Shown piece by piece: positions 51,509-59,562 of a stretch of DNA of 64,000 nt. The first letter of the stretch is position 1, and every line of letters starts with the position of its first letter. The DNA lies in the NCBI GenBank assembly GCA_022826725.1, contig JAJDUF010000013.1, positions 248,001 through 312,000 on the forward strand, given 5' to 3'. Under the pieces are notes generated by a model. It saw nothing but the letters and a program-made list of their open reading frames with translations, was not told where the DNA came from and made no database searches. This stretch comes from Chloroflexota bacterium (lineage in GTDB: Bacteria; Chloroflexota; UBA11872; UBA12225; JAJDUF01). Position numbers and translations under genes: made by a program.

Positions 51509-51970
51509 ATGCGTATTGCCGTTGGCAGTGACGAGGCTACGCAGCTCACCGCTGCCGTTGTCGAGGACCTCCGTGAGCGCGGCCATGATGTGAAGCTGTT
51601 CGGCCCGCTGGAGGGACGCAGTGACCCCTGGCCACAGGTTGGCCAGGACGTTGGCGCCGCCGTGGCCGCCGGCGACGCCGACCAGGGCGTGCTCTTCTGC
51701 TGGACCGGCACGGGCGTATCCATCGCCGCCAACAAGGTGCCCGGCATCCGCGCCGCCCTCTGCCACGATGCCGAGACCGCCCGCGGCGCGCGCATCTGGA
51801 ACCACGCCAACGTGTTGGTCATGAGCCTACGCGCCACGCCGCCGGTCATCGCCCGCGAAATGCTGGATGCCTGGTTTGCCACCCCTCCCGGCGAGGACGC
51901 CGAAGACCAAGCGTGCGTCGAGCAGATAGCCCAGATCGAGTCCCGCTACGCCTCACCGGCCGCGCGCTGA
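51509..51970 (+). CDS. RpiB/LacA/LacB family sugar-phosphate isomerase
   Basis: This 153-residue protein has the family's N-terminal MRIAVGSDEA, the Cys-based active-site loop LFCWTGTGVSIAANKVPGIRAA and NHANVLVMSLR. RpiB interconverts ribose 5-phosphate and ribulose 5-phosphate; LacAB act on galactose 6-phosphate, and other members take allose or ribulose derivatives. The CWTGTG loop departs from the usual CGTGIG, so substrate choice is open. GAGAGGAG precedes the ATG. It shares pentose-phosphate chemistry with the nearby split transketolase. Confidence 0.88.
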   Translation: MRIAVGSDEATQLTAAVVEDLRERGHDVKLFGPLEGRSDPWPQVGQDVGAAVAAGDADQGVLFCWTGTGVSIAANKVPGIRAALCHDAETARGARIWNHANVLVMSLRATPPVIAREMLDAWFATPPGEDAEDQACVEQIAQIESRYASPAAR

Positions 51971-52015
51971 CGGCGCTTGCGCCTGCACCCCCTTCAGCCC
52001 CGGTCCGAGCGTTAC

Positions 52016-52056
52016 ACCCCCTCTCCAATTGTTGGAGAGGGGGCCGGGGGGTGAGG
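52016..52056. repeat. Family A palindrome
   Basis: CCCCTCTCCAA / TTGGAGAGGGG arms around TTG with a GTGAGG tail, followed by a partial family C end (ACCATAGGAGGGG). Confidence 0.85.
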
Positions 52057-52129
52057 GGACCATAGGAGGGGCACTTGACGCCGGCAGGGAACACCAGGCA
52101 TCATTAACCATTGTCGGTTATGCCCACCG

Positions 52130-52203
52130 GGTCCCGTAGTGTAGTGGACTAACACGCCACCCTGTCAAGGTGGAGATCGCCGGTTCAAATCCGGTCGGGA
52201 CCG
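52130..52203 (+). tRNA. tRNA-Asp (anticodon GTC)
   Basis: The acceptor arms GGTCCCG and CGGGACC pair fully. The anticodon stem CCACC/GGTGG encloses CTGTCAA with anticodon GTC at 52164-52166, and the T arm is GCCGG-TTCAAAT-CCGGT. The discriminator is G, and CCA is not encoded. It is the only tRNA found. Confidence 0.96.
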
Positions 52204-52222
52204 CCCAGCACCCCAGCCCTGC

Positions 52223-52256
52223 CGGCCGGACCCTCCATCGGCAAGAGGTCCGGCCG
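52223..52256 (+). terminator. Hairpin after tRNA-Asp
   Basis: CGGCCGGACC and GGTCCGGCCG form a perfect 10-bp stem with a 14-nt loop, 20 nt after the tRNA. A weak pyrimidine-rich stretch follows. Confidence 0.6.
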
Positions 52257-52370
52257 CTTCACTTCTGCCAGAGGTGGTGAGCGCGTCACCTCGCACTCCC
52301 AAGTTGGCACAGCGGCACCGTGTAGGGACATTTCATGCCGGGCCTCTGCGATTCGTGTGTCGGAGAGCGG

Positions 52371-53597
52371 CTACGAGGGGTACACTGTCGCCGCGGCTTT
52401 CAGACACGCAATAGCATGGTCATGGCTGACCGACAGCGGATACTTATCATGGTGCTTAATCATGCCGGAGATCGCGCCCAACCGCGTGACGGCCTGGAAC
52501 CCTAGGCTGTTTTGATACCCGCCTTCCGTATGTGAGGTCCAGCTACCATGATGGGTGTGCGGCAAGGCTAAGAGTCGTTCCTCCAGCGCCGCCCAGACAG
52601 CCCGGCGCGACGGGTCGTTGAGCAATTCCGGGCGGTAGCGCAGCAGCATGTGACCGGGGCGCCGTGCCCAGTTATTTGAGTGCCACTCCCAGAAGAGCCA
52701 GGGCCGCTGCGTTTCCAAATAGCGCCACACAGCCGCAGTCTCCGGTGTGGCCGTGTCGGCGCCGCTGGCGGCCAGGTGGCCCTCAAAGAACGGAAAGCGA
52801 CCTTGGGCATCGCTCACCCCGTAGCCCAGCACAGTCCCGTCGGGATTCGTCATGGGGATGAAGCAGACCCGGAACCGCTCCCGGATCGCCGCCGCCGCCG
52901 GATCGTCCGAGCAGAGGAAGTCAATCATCGCTCGGCAGGCGAGGCTCCCCATCTCCGATGGCTGGGGTGTTTGCGTATGCACGATACACGGCGCATGCGC
53001 GGCCTCGTTGCCGATCTCCACGGCGTAGATGGGCCGGTTCTGAAAGCTGCGGGCGATCTCCCGTACCCGCGCGACGCGGCTATCGATGGTCTGGAGATAC
53101 CGCACGGCTTCGCTATAGGGCCACCAGTGGAAGTTGCTGACAAACAGCGCCGAGGCTGGTTCGTCGGCGCCAGGCAGCGGTAACTGCACATCCAGGGTAT
53201 CTGTCGCCCCCTCAACTTGGTGGAGGGCAGCGGGATCGAGCAGGGACCAGCGTCCACCACGGCGGACGACGAGGTGCTGGGTCTGCTCGGCCCAGTCCCG
53301 GCGCCGCCAGATCTCCCAGATGTGCCCTACCAGGCGGATACGTACTGTGCGTGGTGCTGGTTGGCAGTTCTGGATGCCGAAGCAGACATAGTACGCCACG
53401 CCGCTGAAGGGGTGCTTCCCTGGCTCTGGCTCAAGATGCAGAGCATAGTGGTCACGGCCTAGGCACTGTGGATTGGTGCCGTTACCGCCTTCAAAGTCAG
53501 TCGCGAGCAGCAGGGAGTCGTCCTTGTAGACGCGCACAGGATCGGCCATCGCGCGTGCAGTCTCCCATGCCGGATCATACCCCGATAGTCCACCCAT
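52371..53597 (-). CDS. M14-like zinc carboxypeptidase family protein
   Basis: The ATG at 53597 gives 408 residues. An N-terminal beta-sandwich-like part of about 150 residues precedes a carboxypeptidase domain with zinc ligands in VHTQTPQPSEMGSLA (His-x-n-Glu) and a third His in LFWEWHSNNWA, plus FIPMTNPDGTVLGY, which is typical of M14. A candidate general base lies in the late HTEGGYQN region. There is no signal peptide. This is the layout of cytosolic AGBL-like members. Peptide or amide substrates are unknown. Confidence 0.8.
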   Translation of the reverse strand: MGGLSGYDPAWETARAMADPVRVYKDDSLLLATDFEGGNGTNPQCLGRDHYALHLEPEPGKHPFSGVAYYVCFGIQNCQPAPRTVRIRLVGHIWEIWRRRDWAEQTQHLVVRRGGRWSLLDPAALHQVEGATDTLDVQLPLPGADEPASALFVSNFHWWPYSEAVRYLQTIDSRVARVREIARSFQNRPIYAVEIGNEAAHAPCIVHTQTPQPSEMGSLACRAMIDFLCSDDPAAAAIRERFRVCFIPMTNPDGTVLGYGVSDAQGRFPFFEGHLAASGADTATPETAAVWRYLETQRPWLFWEWHSNNWARRPGHMLLRYRPELLNDPSRRAVWAALEERLLALPHTHHGSWTSHTEGGYQNSLGFQAVTRLGAISGMIKHHDKYPLSVSHDHAIACLKAAATVYPS

Positions 53598-53705
53598 GTT
53601 GCTTCTCTGCTCGTGCGCCAGGCTCACTAGTCGGAATGGCCGACAGCCAGGAGGCCACCTGTAGTTGCAGGAGGACGCGCTGGATCCGTGTCATACACGG
53701 TCTCA

Positions 53706-53912
53706 TTACCCCTGAGCGATGCGAGCGCTGCAGCGGGCCACCGTCTGCACATCCTCCTCGAAGTCTTCGACATCGTATTGCACCGGGACCTTCTGTTGCC
53801 GCAGATAGGCCATCATCTCCCACAGCGTGATCCCGGCTTCCCGCACCGCTCGTGCCAAGCTGATCTACCCGTCCCCGTACTTCCGGGCACTGACCATCTG
53901 CGCCTTACTCAT
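53706..53912 (-). pseudogene. UPF0175-like antitoxin interrupted by in-frame TAG
   Basis: On the minus strand, MSKAQMVSARKYGDG is followed by TAG (codon 16, 53865-53867) and then, in the same frame, ISLARAVREAGITLWEMMAYLRQQKVPVQYDVEDFEEDVQTV to TAA. The second part fits the UPF0175 pattern of small helix-turn-helix antitoxins. The stop falls just before the helix-turn-helix. No PIN toxin is recognisable next to it. Nonsense mutation is the simplest explanation. Confidence 0.6.
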
Positions 53913-53932
53913 CTCGTCACCTGCCCGCCCCC

Positions 53933-54880
53933 CTAGTTGCCGATGCTCTCTTCCACCCGGCCGAAGATATGGAGCAGCCGCGTCCGGTCAGCAGGCGGCA
54001 GGGGCGGCCCGACCAGTGACCGCACGTTGGCCTCTAGGTGCGCCATATTGCCCGTCCCGGTCAGCACCGTCGAAATCGCCGGGTGGTCTGCCACGAACTT
54101 GTAGGCGGCGCTCGGCACCGACTCGACGTGATCGCACAGCAGCCAGTCCAGCGGCCGGTCGTCCGGCACCGCGTCCTCATCTACCACCCCGCGCGCCTTC
54201 AGTCCCTGGATCGTCTCCGTCAGGTAAGCCGGCTGGGAGAGCACCCGCCGCACCGCGAACATCACCAGCACCCCGACGTCGTGGAGCTGCGCCTGCGGCA
54301 GCACGACCTGCTCGGCGTTCGGAGCCAGCAGGTTGTAGCCCACCATCATCGTGTCGAAGTGGTCATCGGTCAGCGCCCGTTGCAGCATCTCGTGCGTGCC
54401 ATCGCTGCGGTAGTTCTCGGTAATCCCCAAGAACCGGAACTTGCCCTGCTCCTGCCAGCGCCGCGCCTCCGGCAGGAAGCGCTCCATCACCTGGTCGTAC
54501 AGCCGCGTCTGCACCCCGTGAAACTGAAACACGTCGAGATAGTCCACGCCGAGCCGCCGCAGGCTCTCGTGGAGTGACTGCTCCAGCACCTCCAAGGGGA
54601 AGAGCGTCCCCCGCTCCTGGTCGTTCGCCGCGAACTTGCTGGCCAGCACGTAGCTGTCGCGGGGCACGTCGCGCAGCGCCCGGCCGAGAATCGCCTCGCT
54701 ATCCTTGTAGCCGGCGGCCGTGTCTATCAGGTTGATGCCCAGGTCCAGCGCCCGATGCACCACCCGGATCGCGTCAGCCTCCGCGACCCCCGTATTCTGG
54801 CCCAGGTTGCTCGGCCCCCCGGTGCCCAGCCCGGCTACCGAAACCGTCAACCCCGTCCGCCCAAACCGACGGTACTCCAC
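53933..54880 (-). CDS. Aldo/keto reductase
   Basis: The GTG at 54880, preceded by GGGAGGGAG, gives 315 residues; the longer frame only adds translated repeats. Family features are RRFGRTGLTVSVAGLGT, LGINLIDTAAGYKDSEAILGRAL (catalytic Asp and Tyr), SYVLASKFAAND (Lys) and DYLDVFQFHGVQ (His). NADPH-dependent reduction of aldehydes or sugar ketones is expected. It is the first of several minus-strand catabolic genes, with an adjacent DapA-like lyase upstream. Confidence 0.9.
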   Translation of the reverse strand: MEYRRFGRTGLTVSVAGLGTGGPSNLGQNTGVAEADAIRVVHRALDLGINLIDTAAGYKDSEAILGRALRDVPRDSYVLASKFAANDQERGTLFPLEVLEQSLHESLRRLGVDYLDVFQFHGVQTRLYDQVMERFLPEARRWQEQGKFRFLGITENYRSDGTHEMLQRALTDDHFDTMMVGYNLLAPNAEQVVLPQAQLHDVGVLVMFAVRRVLSQPAYLTETIQGLKARGVVDEDAVPDDRPLDWLLCDHVESVPSAAYKFVADHPAISTVLTGTGNMAHLEANVRSLVGPPLPPADRTRLLHIFGRVEESIGN

Positions 54881-54902
54881 GCTCCCTCCCCTCCACATAC
54901 AC

Positions 54903-54938
54903 CGTCCCCCCGCACCGCGGGGGGACCATAGGGGGGCC
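54903..54938. repeat. Family C palindrome
   Basis: CGTCCCCCCGC / GCGGGGGG arms followed by ACCATAGGGGGGC. Confidence 0.75.
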
Positions 54939-54970
54939 AGCCCCAGCCGCAATCCAGCCCCCCTCACATC

Positions 54971-54997
54971 CGTCATTCCCGCGCACGCGGGCATCCA
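54971..54997. repeat. Family B palindrome
   Basis: ATTCCCGC / GCGGGCAT arms with CGTC and CCA flanks. Confidence 0.8.
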
Positions 54998-55046
54998 CTC
55001 CCCCTCTCTATCGCTCCGCGATGGAGAGGGGGCCGGGGGGTGAGCC
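54997..55046. repeat. Family A palindrome, long-loop form
   Basis: Near-identical to the 29.2, 37.9 and 40.9 kb copies. It directly abuts the family B element. Confidence 0.85.
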
Positions 55047-55057
55047 TCGGTCAGCCA

Positions 55058-55960
55058 CTATTCGTAGTTCCCGGCCTCGAACAAGTCCAGCAGCTTCTGG
55101 CGCGCCGGCTCCGGCATGGGCTGCAACGGCATGCTCACGTGCTCTTGGCACAGCCCCATCGCCGCGTACAGCGCCTTGCCCGACGGCGGGCCATACCCGG
55201 TGATGGCGTCCGAGAGCGGGATGATCTTCTTCTGAATCTCCAGCGCCTTGCCCCATTCGCCCTGCTGCGTCAGCCGATACATCTCGGCGTACATTTTCGG
55301 CGCAAAGGCGGCCTCCGGCGGCGTGGTTCCCGCGCACCCGACCAGCATCCCGGCCACGAACATCTGCCCGTCCGTCACCATCACGCCGAAGTTGTCGGTC
55401 ACTTCCTGCGTCTCCCACGCAATGGACTGCATAATTCGCTGGTCGCCGGTAGACACCTTGATCCCGACCACGTTGTCGCGCGCCGCCAGCTCCTTGATGA
55501 TCGGCGGACACACCCCGGGGCGCACGTTGGGGTACTTGGTGTCGTGGAAATAGATCACCAGCGGCACCTTGACCGCATCCGCCACCGCCCGGTAGTGCGC
55601 CTCCATTTCGTGCTCTTTCATCTTGAAGTAGTATGGCTCGGTGACATGCACCATGTCCACCCCGACCGCCTCGGCCACGCGGATATTCTCGATGGTGTGC
55701 TCCGTGCCGGGCGCTCCGCAGCCCGTCACAATCGGAATGCGCCCGTTCGACGCCTCCATCGCCACCTCAAGCTCGCGCTGGTGATACTTGGGCAGGAGAT
55801 TCGGCCCCTCGCCCCGCGTCCCGAACATCCACAGACCGTCCATACCCCCCTCGACGAGGAAGTTGACGACCCGCCGTGTCCCGTCCTCATCAATCGTCCC
55901 GTCCGCGTTCAGCGGCGTCGGCATGATCGGCCACACCCCTGCAAACTCAGGCTGTCCCAT
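55058..55960 (-). CDS. Dihydrodipicolinate synthase family (DapA-like) lyase
   Basis: This 300-residue TIM-barrel class I aldolase-like protein has VWPIMPTPLNADGTID, GTRGEGPNLLPKYHQREL (in place of the usual GTTGE-x3-L), PLVIYFHDTKY with the proton-relay Tyr, and NVVGIKVST with the Schiff-base Lys. Family members include DapA, sialic acid lyase and sugar-acid aldolases; the nearby sialidase-like and sugar genes favour a sugar-acid or sialate-like substrate, but this is context only. GAGAGGAG precedes the ATG. Confidence 0.9.
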   Translation of the reverse strand: MGQPEFAGVWPIMPTPLNADGTIDEDGTRRVVNFLVEGGMDGLWMFGTRGEGPNLLPKYHQRELEVAMEASNGRIPIVTGCGAPGTEHTIENIRVAEAVGVDMVHVTEPYYFKMKEHEMEAHYRAVADAVKVPLVIYFHDTKYPNVRPGVCPPIIKELAARDNVVGIKVSTGDQRIMQSIAWETQEVTDNFGVMVTDGQMFVAGMLVGCAGTTPPEAAFAPKMYAEMYRLTQQGEWGKALEIQKKIIPLSDAITGYGPPSGKALYAAMGLCQEHVSMPLQPMPEPARQKLLDLFEAGNYE

Positions 55961-55997
55961 CGCTACACTCCTCTCCCCATTTCTTGTATTCCCACCC

Positions 55998-56025
55998 CGT
56001 CATTCCCGCGAAAGCGGGAATCCAG
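55998..56025. repeat. Family B palindrome
   Basis: ATTCCCGC / GCGGGAAT arms with GAAA centre and CGTC / CCAG flanks. Confidence 0.85.
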
Positions 56026-56054
56026 GAATCTGCCCTCCCCCCGGCGCCCCACAG

Positions 56055-56091
56055 TTCCCCTTCCCTTTAGGGAGGGGGCTAGGGGGTAGGT
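56055..56091. repeat. Family A2 palindrome
   Basis: CCCCTTCCCT / AGGGAGGGGG arms with a TAGGT tail. Confidence 0.75.
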
Positions 56092-56095
56092 TTAT

Positions 56096-56130
56096 CACCT
56101 GGCACTATCCGTGCGGCTGTGGCCCGTCAG
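56096..56130. repeat. 35-bp dispersed repeat, copy 1
   Basis: Starts CACCTGGCACTATCC and ends TGGCCCGTCAG. It differs at two positions from the copy at 60916-60950. Both lie just past the 3' end of a minus-strand gene. Confidence 0.75.
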
Positions 56131-56147
56131 CGGGTGAGGCCCGCCCC

Positions 56148-57344
56148 CTACCCCAGCCGGAACCGGCTCCCGGCGATATGGCGCGTACCCCCGAAGTTGT
56201 TCCCGTCGTCCTCCGTGAAGTAGTAGGCCGTGAAGATGCGCCCGTCGTCCAGTTCCGTTGCCACCGGATAGCCCAGGTCCCATTCGCTGGCATCGGCGCG
56301 GATGACTGCTTCTGCCGACCAGGTAGCGCCGTCGTCCTCGCTGACGACCAGCCCCATCCCGAACGGCGGCTGGCGCCGGCCGAAGATCACCACGATCCGA
56401 CCGTCGCGCAGGCGCAGCGGCCACGGTGACCGGTAGTGTACCCCCTGTCGCCGCGCCCCCGACCAGACGTGCGTGCGCGTCAGCCCCGCCCACGGCGACT
56501 GCCCCCAGGCGACTATCGGCTTTGGCTTGCTCCAGCTGTAGCCCCCGTCGTCGGAGTAGTTCATCTGAATGGCGTTGCGAATACCCTGGATATTGAGCAT
56601 GTAGCACTGGAGCCGGCCGCTCGGCAGCGGCAACAGCACGGCGTAGGTGGGACGCCCCCGTCCGGTCGGATCGTTCGCTACTTCCGCCACGTAGTCCCAC
56701 GACAGGCCGTTGTTGTCCGTGCCGTAGACGCCCAGTAACGTGTTGCCCGCGTCGCTCCCGATACTCGCCACGACCAGTTGCGTCCCGTCGCCGTACTGCA
56801 CCCACGGGCCGCCATCTATATGGACGTAGTTCAACCCGGACGGCGGGTTGATCCGTGTCGGCACCGTCTCCCACGTGTGCCCTCGGTCACCTGACCGAAA
56901 GGCGTAGCTCTCCAATGCCGGCCGTCCGTCTGCTCGCTCCGGACCGGTCGCCGGACGGGCGAAATAGGCCGACGAGTCCGGGCTGCTCAGATCAATCTCT
57001 TCCCGCGGTAGCGTTGGATCATCGGCCTGCCGCAGAATGGCGCGCTTCTCCTCCAGCGGCAGCGAGTCGTCCCAGATCACCACCTCGTGCTCGGACGACC
57101 ACGTCTCGCCATGGTCGTAGGACCGCTGCAACAGGATCTTGGCGCGCCCCTTGTAGCCGAACTGCCCGTGCTGGATGTCGTTGCGTACCCGGTAGGCGCT
57201 CGGAGCATGGTGATGGATGACCGTGATATGGCCATCGCCGTAGTTGTGAATCGGACATTGGCGCGGATGCGCGCACATCCGCTCCTTGCTGTAACACAGC
57301 TTGCTGTGCTGCACGTCGGTCAGCGCCACGACTGCACGTTCCAC
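56148..57344 (-). CDS. Sialidase-like (BNR/Asp-box) protein, copy 1
   Basis: This 398-residue six-bladed-propeller-type protein has Asp boxes SYDHGETW, SGDRGHTW, SDDGGYSW and SEDDGATW. Distinct ends are LCYSKERMCAHPRQCP and DLGYPVATELDDGRIFTAYYF. There is no signal peptide, so unlike classic exo-sialidases it is probably cytosolic. The GTG start has GGAGG seven nt upstream. Its paralogue at 59563 shares all four boxes and both ends. A glycoside hydrolase role is likely; the exact sugar is unknown. Confidence 0.87.
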   Translation of the reverse strand: MERAVVALTDVQHSKLCYSKERMCAHPRQCPIHNYGDGHITVIHHHAPSAYRVRNDIQHGQFGYKGRAKILLQRSYDHGETWSSEHEVVIWDDSLPLEEKRAILRQADDPTLPREEIDLSSPDSSAYFARPATGPERADGRPALESYAFRSGDRGHTWETVPTRINPPSGLNYVHIDGGPWVQYGDGTQLVVASIGSDAGNTLLGVYGTDNNGLSWDYVAEVANDPTGRGRPTYAVLLPLPSGRLQCYMLNIQGIRNAIQMNYSDDGGYSWSKPKPIVAWGQSPWAGLTRTHVWSGARRQGVHYRSPWPLRLRDGRIVVIFGRRQPPFGMGLVVSEDDGATWSAEAVIRADASEWDLGYPVATELDDGRIFTAYYFTEDDGNNFGGTRHIAGSRFRLG

Positions 57345-57356
57345 CGAATTGCCTCC

Positions 57357-58478
57357 TCACTCGACCACCGCCGCGGCGACGGCATTGGAGATCGCGGCAA
57401 GTTCGTACATGATACCGCCGTCGGTATGAGACTTGTTGGTAAAGATGGCGCAGACGACCCCGGTCTCCGGGTCCGCCCAAGCCCCACACCCGGTCACTCC
57501 GTAGTGCCCAAACGCCCGCGGCGAAACCAGGCTGCCCATGAACGGCCAGCTCCCGTTATCGCGCAGCAGCCAGCCCAGGCCCTTCGCATACGTCAGCCGG
57601 TCCGCCGCGCTCAGGCCGGGCATACCCTTGATCCGGTCCTCGGTCATCACCCGCACGGTGGCCGGACCGAAGATGCGCCTCCCACTATAGGCCCCTCCAT
57701 TGAGTAGCATGTGGAGGAAGCGGCTGTAGTCCGCGACAGTAGTGTACAGCCCGCCCCAATACGTTCCCAAGCGATGGTGGTAGTCGCTGTTCCAGTTCGG
57801 CTCGGCGGCCAATTCCGGCGTCGGCAGCAGACTGGGGCAGATGCGGCTGGCGTCCTCGCCGCGTCGGCCGTGGAAGCTGTCCCGCATCCCCAGCGGCCGG
57901 AAAAACTCTCGCGCCAGGAAGTCCCGTAGCTCCACACCGCTCACCCGGCACACCACGTCACCGAGCAGAGCCGCCCCGGCGCTCGTATAACGTACCCGCG
58001 TGCCCGGTGGCGCCTCCAAGGTCGTCTGGTACAGCGCATTGAGCCATCGCTGGAGCGGCTGGCGCGTTCGGCGCAGCTCACGGTTGCAGACCAGTCCGCC
58101 CAGCCCCGACGTATGCGTCATCAGCTGCGACAGCCGCACCTCTTTCAGGTTTGCCGAAAGCTCCGGGATAAGCTCGCACAGGGGTTGGTCCAGCCCGACC
58201 AGTCCCCGCTCTACCAGTAGGCAAACCGCCGCGGCGGCGATAGGCTTGGTGCAGGAAGCAACCGCGAAGATCGTATCCGGCCGGACCGGCGCCGCGTCGG
58301 GTGTGCCCATCCTGCCGAACGCCCGCGGCGCCAACGACCGGTCACGGCGGCCGACCAGCATCGCCGTCCCCACCGCAGCGTTCTCCGTGACCAGCCCCTC
58401 GACGAGCGCATACGCGCGGTCCAGACGCTCCTTGCTGAAGCCAAGCGCCTCCGGTGAGGATGCCTGTGCCTCCGTCAA
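57357..58478 (-). CDS. Serine hydrolase, class C beta-lactamase-like
   Basis: This 373-residue serine hydrolase has the SxxK nucleophile in FAVASCTKPIAAA, a Tyr motif YTSAGAALLGDVV replacing Y-x-N, and a third-box HYGVTGCGA. Such proteins include esterases, D-aminopeptidases and penicillin-binding-like enzymes; resistance is not implied. The start is TTG. There is no signal peptide. It lies 12 nt downstream of the gene at 58516 on the minus strand's order and probably shares its transcript. Confidence 0.88.
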   Translation of the reverse strand: MTEAQASSPEALGFSKERLDRAYALVEGLVTENAAVGTAMLVGRRDRSLAPRAFGRMGTPDAAPVRPDTIFAVASCTKPIAAAAVCLLVERGLVGLDQPLCELIPELSANLKEVRLSQLMTHTSGLGGLVCNRELRRTRQPLQRWLNALYQTTLEAPPGTRVRYTSAGAALLGDVVCRVSGVELRDFLAREFFRPLGMRDSFHGRRGEDASRICPSLLPTPELAAEPNWNSDYHHRLGTYWGGLYTTVADYSRFLHMLLNGGAYSGRRIFGPATVRVMTEDRIKGMPGLSAADRLTYAKGLGWLLRDNGSWPFMGSLVSPRAFGHYGVTGCGAWADPETGVVCAIFTNKSHTDGGIMYELAAISNAVAAAVVE

Positions 58479-58515
58479 CGCTGCGCTCTCCGGGTGCAGC
58501 CCTGAGTCACGCCGG

Positions 58516-59424
58516 CTACTCCTCCAACCGCACCGGGTTGCGTAACACCCCGATACCCTCCACTTCCGCCTCCATCACATCGCCCGGCGTGAGCGGTACC
58601 GTGGCCCCCACGTCGCCGGTCGCAATGATGTCGCCCGGTTGGAGCGTCACCCATTTCGAGGACTCGGCCACCATCGCCTGGACGGTGAACCGCAGGTCCC
58701 GCGTATTCCCCTCTTGCACCTGCTCGCCGTTCAGCCGGAAGGTGAGCTGCAAGTTGTGCGGATCGCCGATCTCGTCGTGCGGCACGATCCACGGCCCCAC
58801 CGGGGCGCTGGTATCGAACGACTTGGCCACCGTCTGATAAGCGCCCCGCATCGTGACGTCGTTGAGGACGGTGTATCCCCAGATGTACTCTTCTGCCCGC
58901 TCCTCGGCGATGCTCCGGCCCGCCTTGCCGATCACCACCGTCAGCTCGGTCCCGTAGACTACCGGCTCGGGATAGTGATGCTTGGGCAACACGACGTAGT
59001 CGTCCGGCCCAACCACCATCTGTGTGAGCTTGTAGAACGGCGTCGGCTTGGGGTGCGGCTCCAGCCCCCCAATGACCACGTGGCTCTCGAAGGTCCGGCC
59101 CATGCAGATCACTTTCGTGCTCGGTACGATGGGCGCCTGCAGGCGCACGTCCTCCAGCCGGTACGCCAACGGCTCGCCGCCCGATCCCTCCGTCCCGCCC
59201 GCCCGCAAGACCTCCGCCACCGCCTGCCGCGCCGCCGCCACCGCCTGCCGCGCCGCCGCCACGGCGCCGCTCCCGCCCGCCAGAAAGCCCGCCAAGTCGG
59301 CGCCTTGGTCCCCACGCCCGACTAAGGCACCGCACCGCTCAAGATCGTAAACGCAATCCCCCACGACGCTGCCGAGCCGGCCCCCGGCCCCGGCATCATA
59401 GAGGCACACCCTCAACTCCTGCAC
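58516..59424 (-). CDS. Fumarylacetoacetate hydrolase family protein
   Basis: The GTG at 59424 gives 302 residues. The C-terminal FAH catalytic domain shows VICMGRTFESHV, VYGTELTVVIGK, YTVLNDVTMRGAYQ, KSFDTSAPVGPWIV and PGDIIATGDVGATVPL, with the metal-binding Glu/Asp positions. The family hydrates or decarboxylates ketoacids such as 2-keto-3-deoxy sugar acids, and acylpyruvates. Residues near 60-75 carry a duplicated AVAAARQ unit from a 24-bp tandem repeat (about 59215-59270). It fits a sugar-acid pathway with the DapA-like lyase. Confidence 0.9.
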   Translation of the reverse strand: MQELRVCLYDAGAGGRLGSVVGDCVYDLERCGALVGRGDQGADLAGFLAGGSGAVAAARQAVAAARQAVAEVLRAGGTEGSGGEPLAYRLEDVRLQAPIVPSTKVICMGRTFESHVVIGGLEPHPKPTPFYKLTQMVVGPDDYVVLPKHHYPEPVVYGTELTVVIGKAGRSIAEERAEEYIWGYTVLNDVTMRGAYQTVAKSFDTSAPVGPWIVPHDEIGDPHNLQLTFRLNGEQVQEGNTRDLRFTVQAMVAESSKWVTLQPGDIIATGDVGATVPLTPGDVMEAEVEGIGVLRNPVRLEE

Positions 59425-59515
59425 AATGTCCCCCCTTCTCCCCACCTCACCCCGACCTCTTCCCTCCAGGAACGAGGAGTCCGCGTGTTTCCCGGTGCAA
59501 CGCCAAACGCCGCAC

Positions 59516-59558
59516 ACCCCCTCTCTACATGGTGGAGAGGGGGCCGGGGGGTGAGGCC
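59516..59558. repeat. Family A palindrome
   Basis: CCCCCTCTC / GAGAGGGGG arms around TACATGGTG with a GTGAGGCC tail, just past the 3' end of sialidase-like copy 2. Confidence 0.85.
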
Positions 59559-59562
59559 ACTA

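Noticed and set aside
53575..53704. Short minus-strand frame after the broken UPF0175-like gene as its toxin partner
   Set aside because: No PIN or other toxin motif is visible and it overlaps the start of the carboxypeptidase-like gene.
33559..53867. Pyrrolysine or recoded TAG
   Set aside because: Only two small genes have in-frame TAG, while many intact genes here end in TAG. No suppressor tRNA or pyl gene is seen.
57357..58478. Antibiotic-resistance beta-lactamase
   Set aside because: The protein has no signal peptide and the motifs fit the broad serine-hydrolase family equally well.
29175..59558. CRISPR array
   Set aside because: The repeats are dispersed, palindromic and not regularly spaced, and there are no cas genes.
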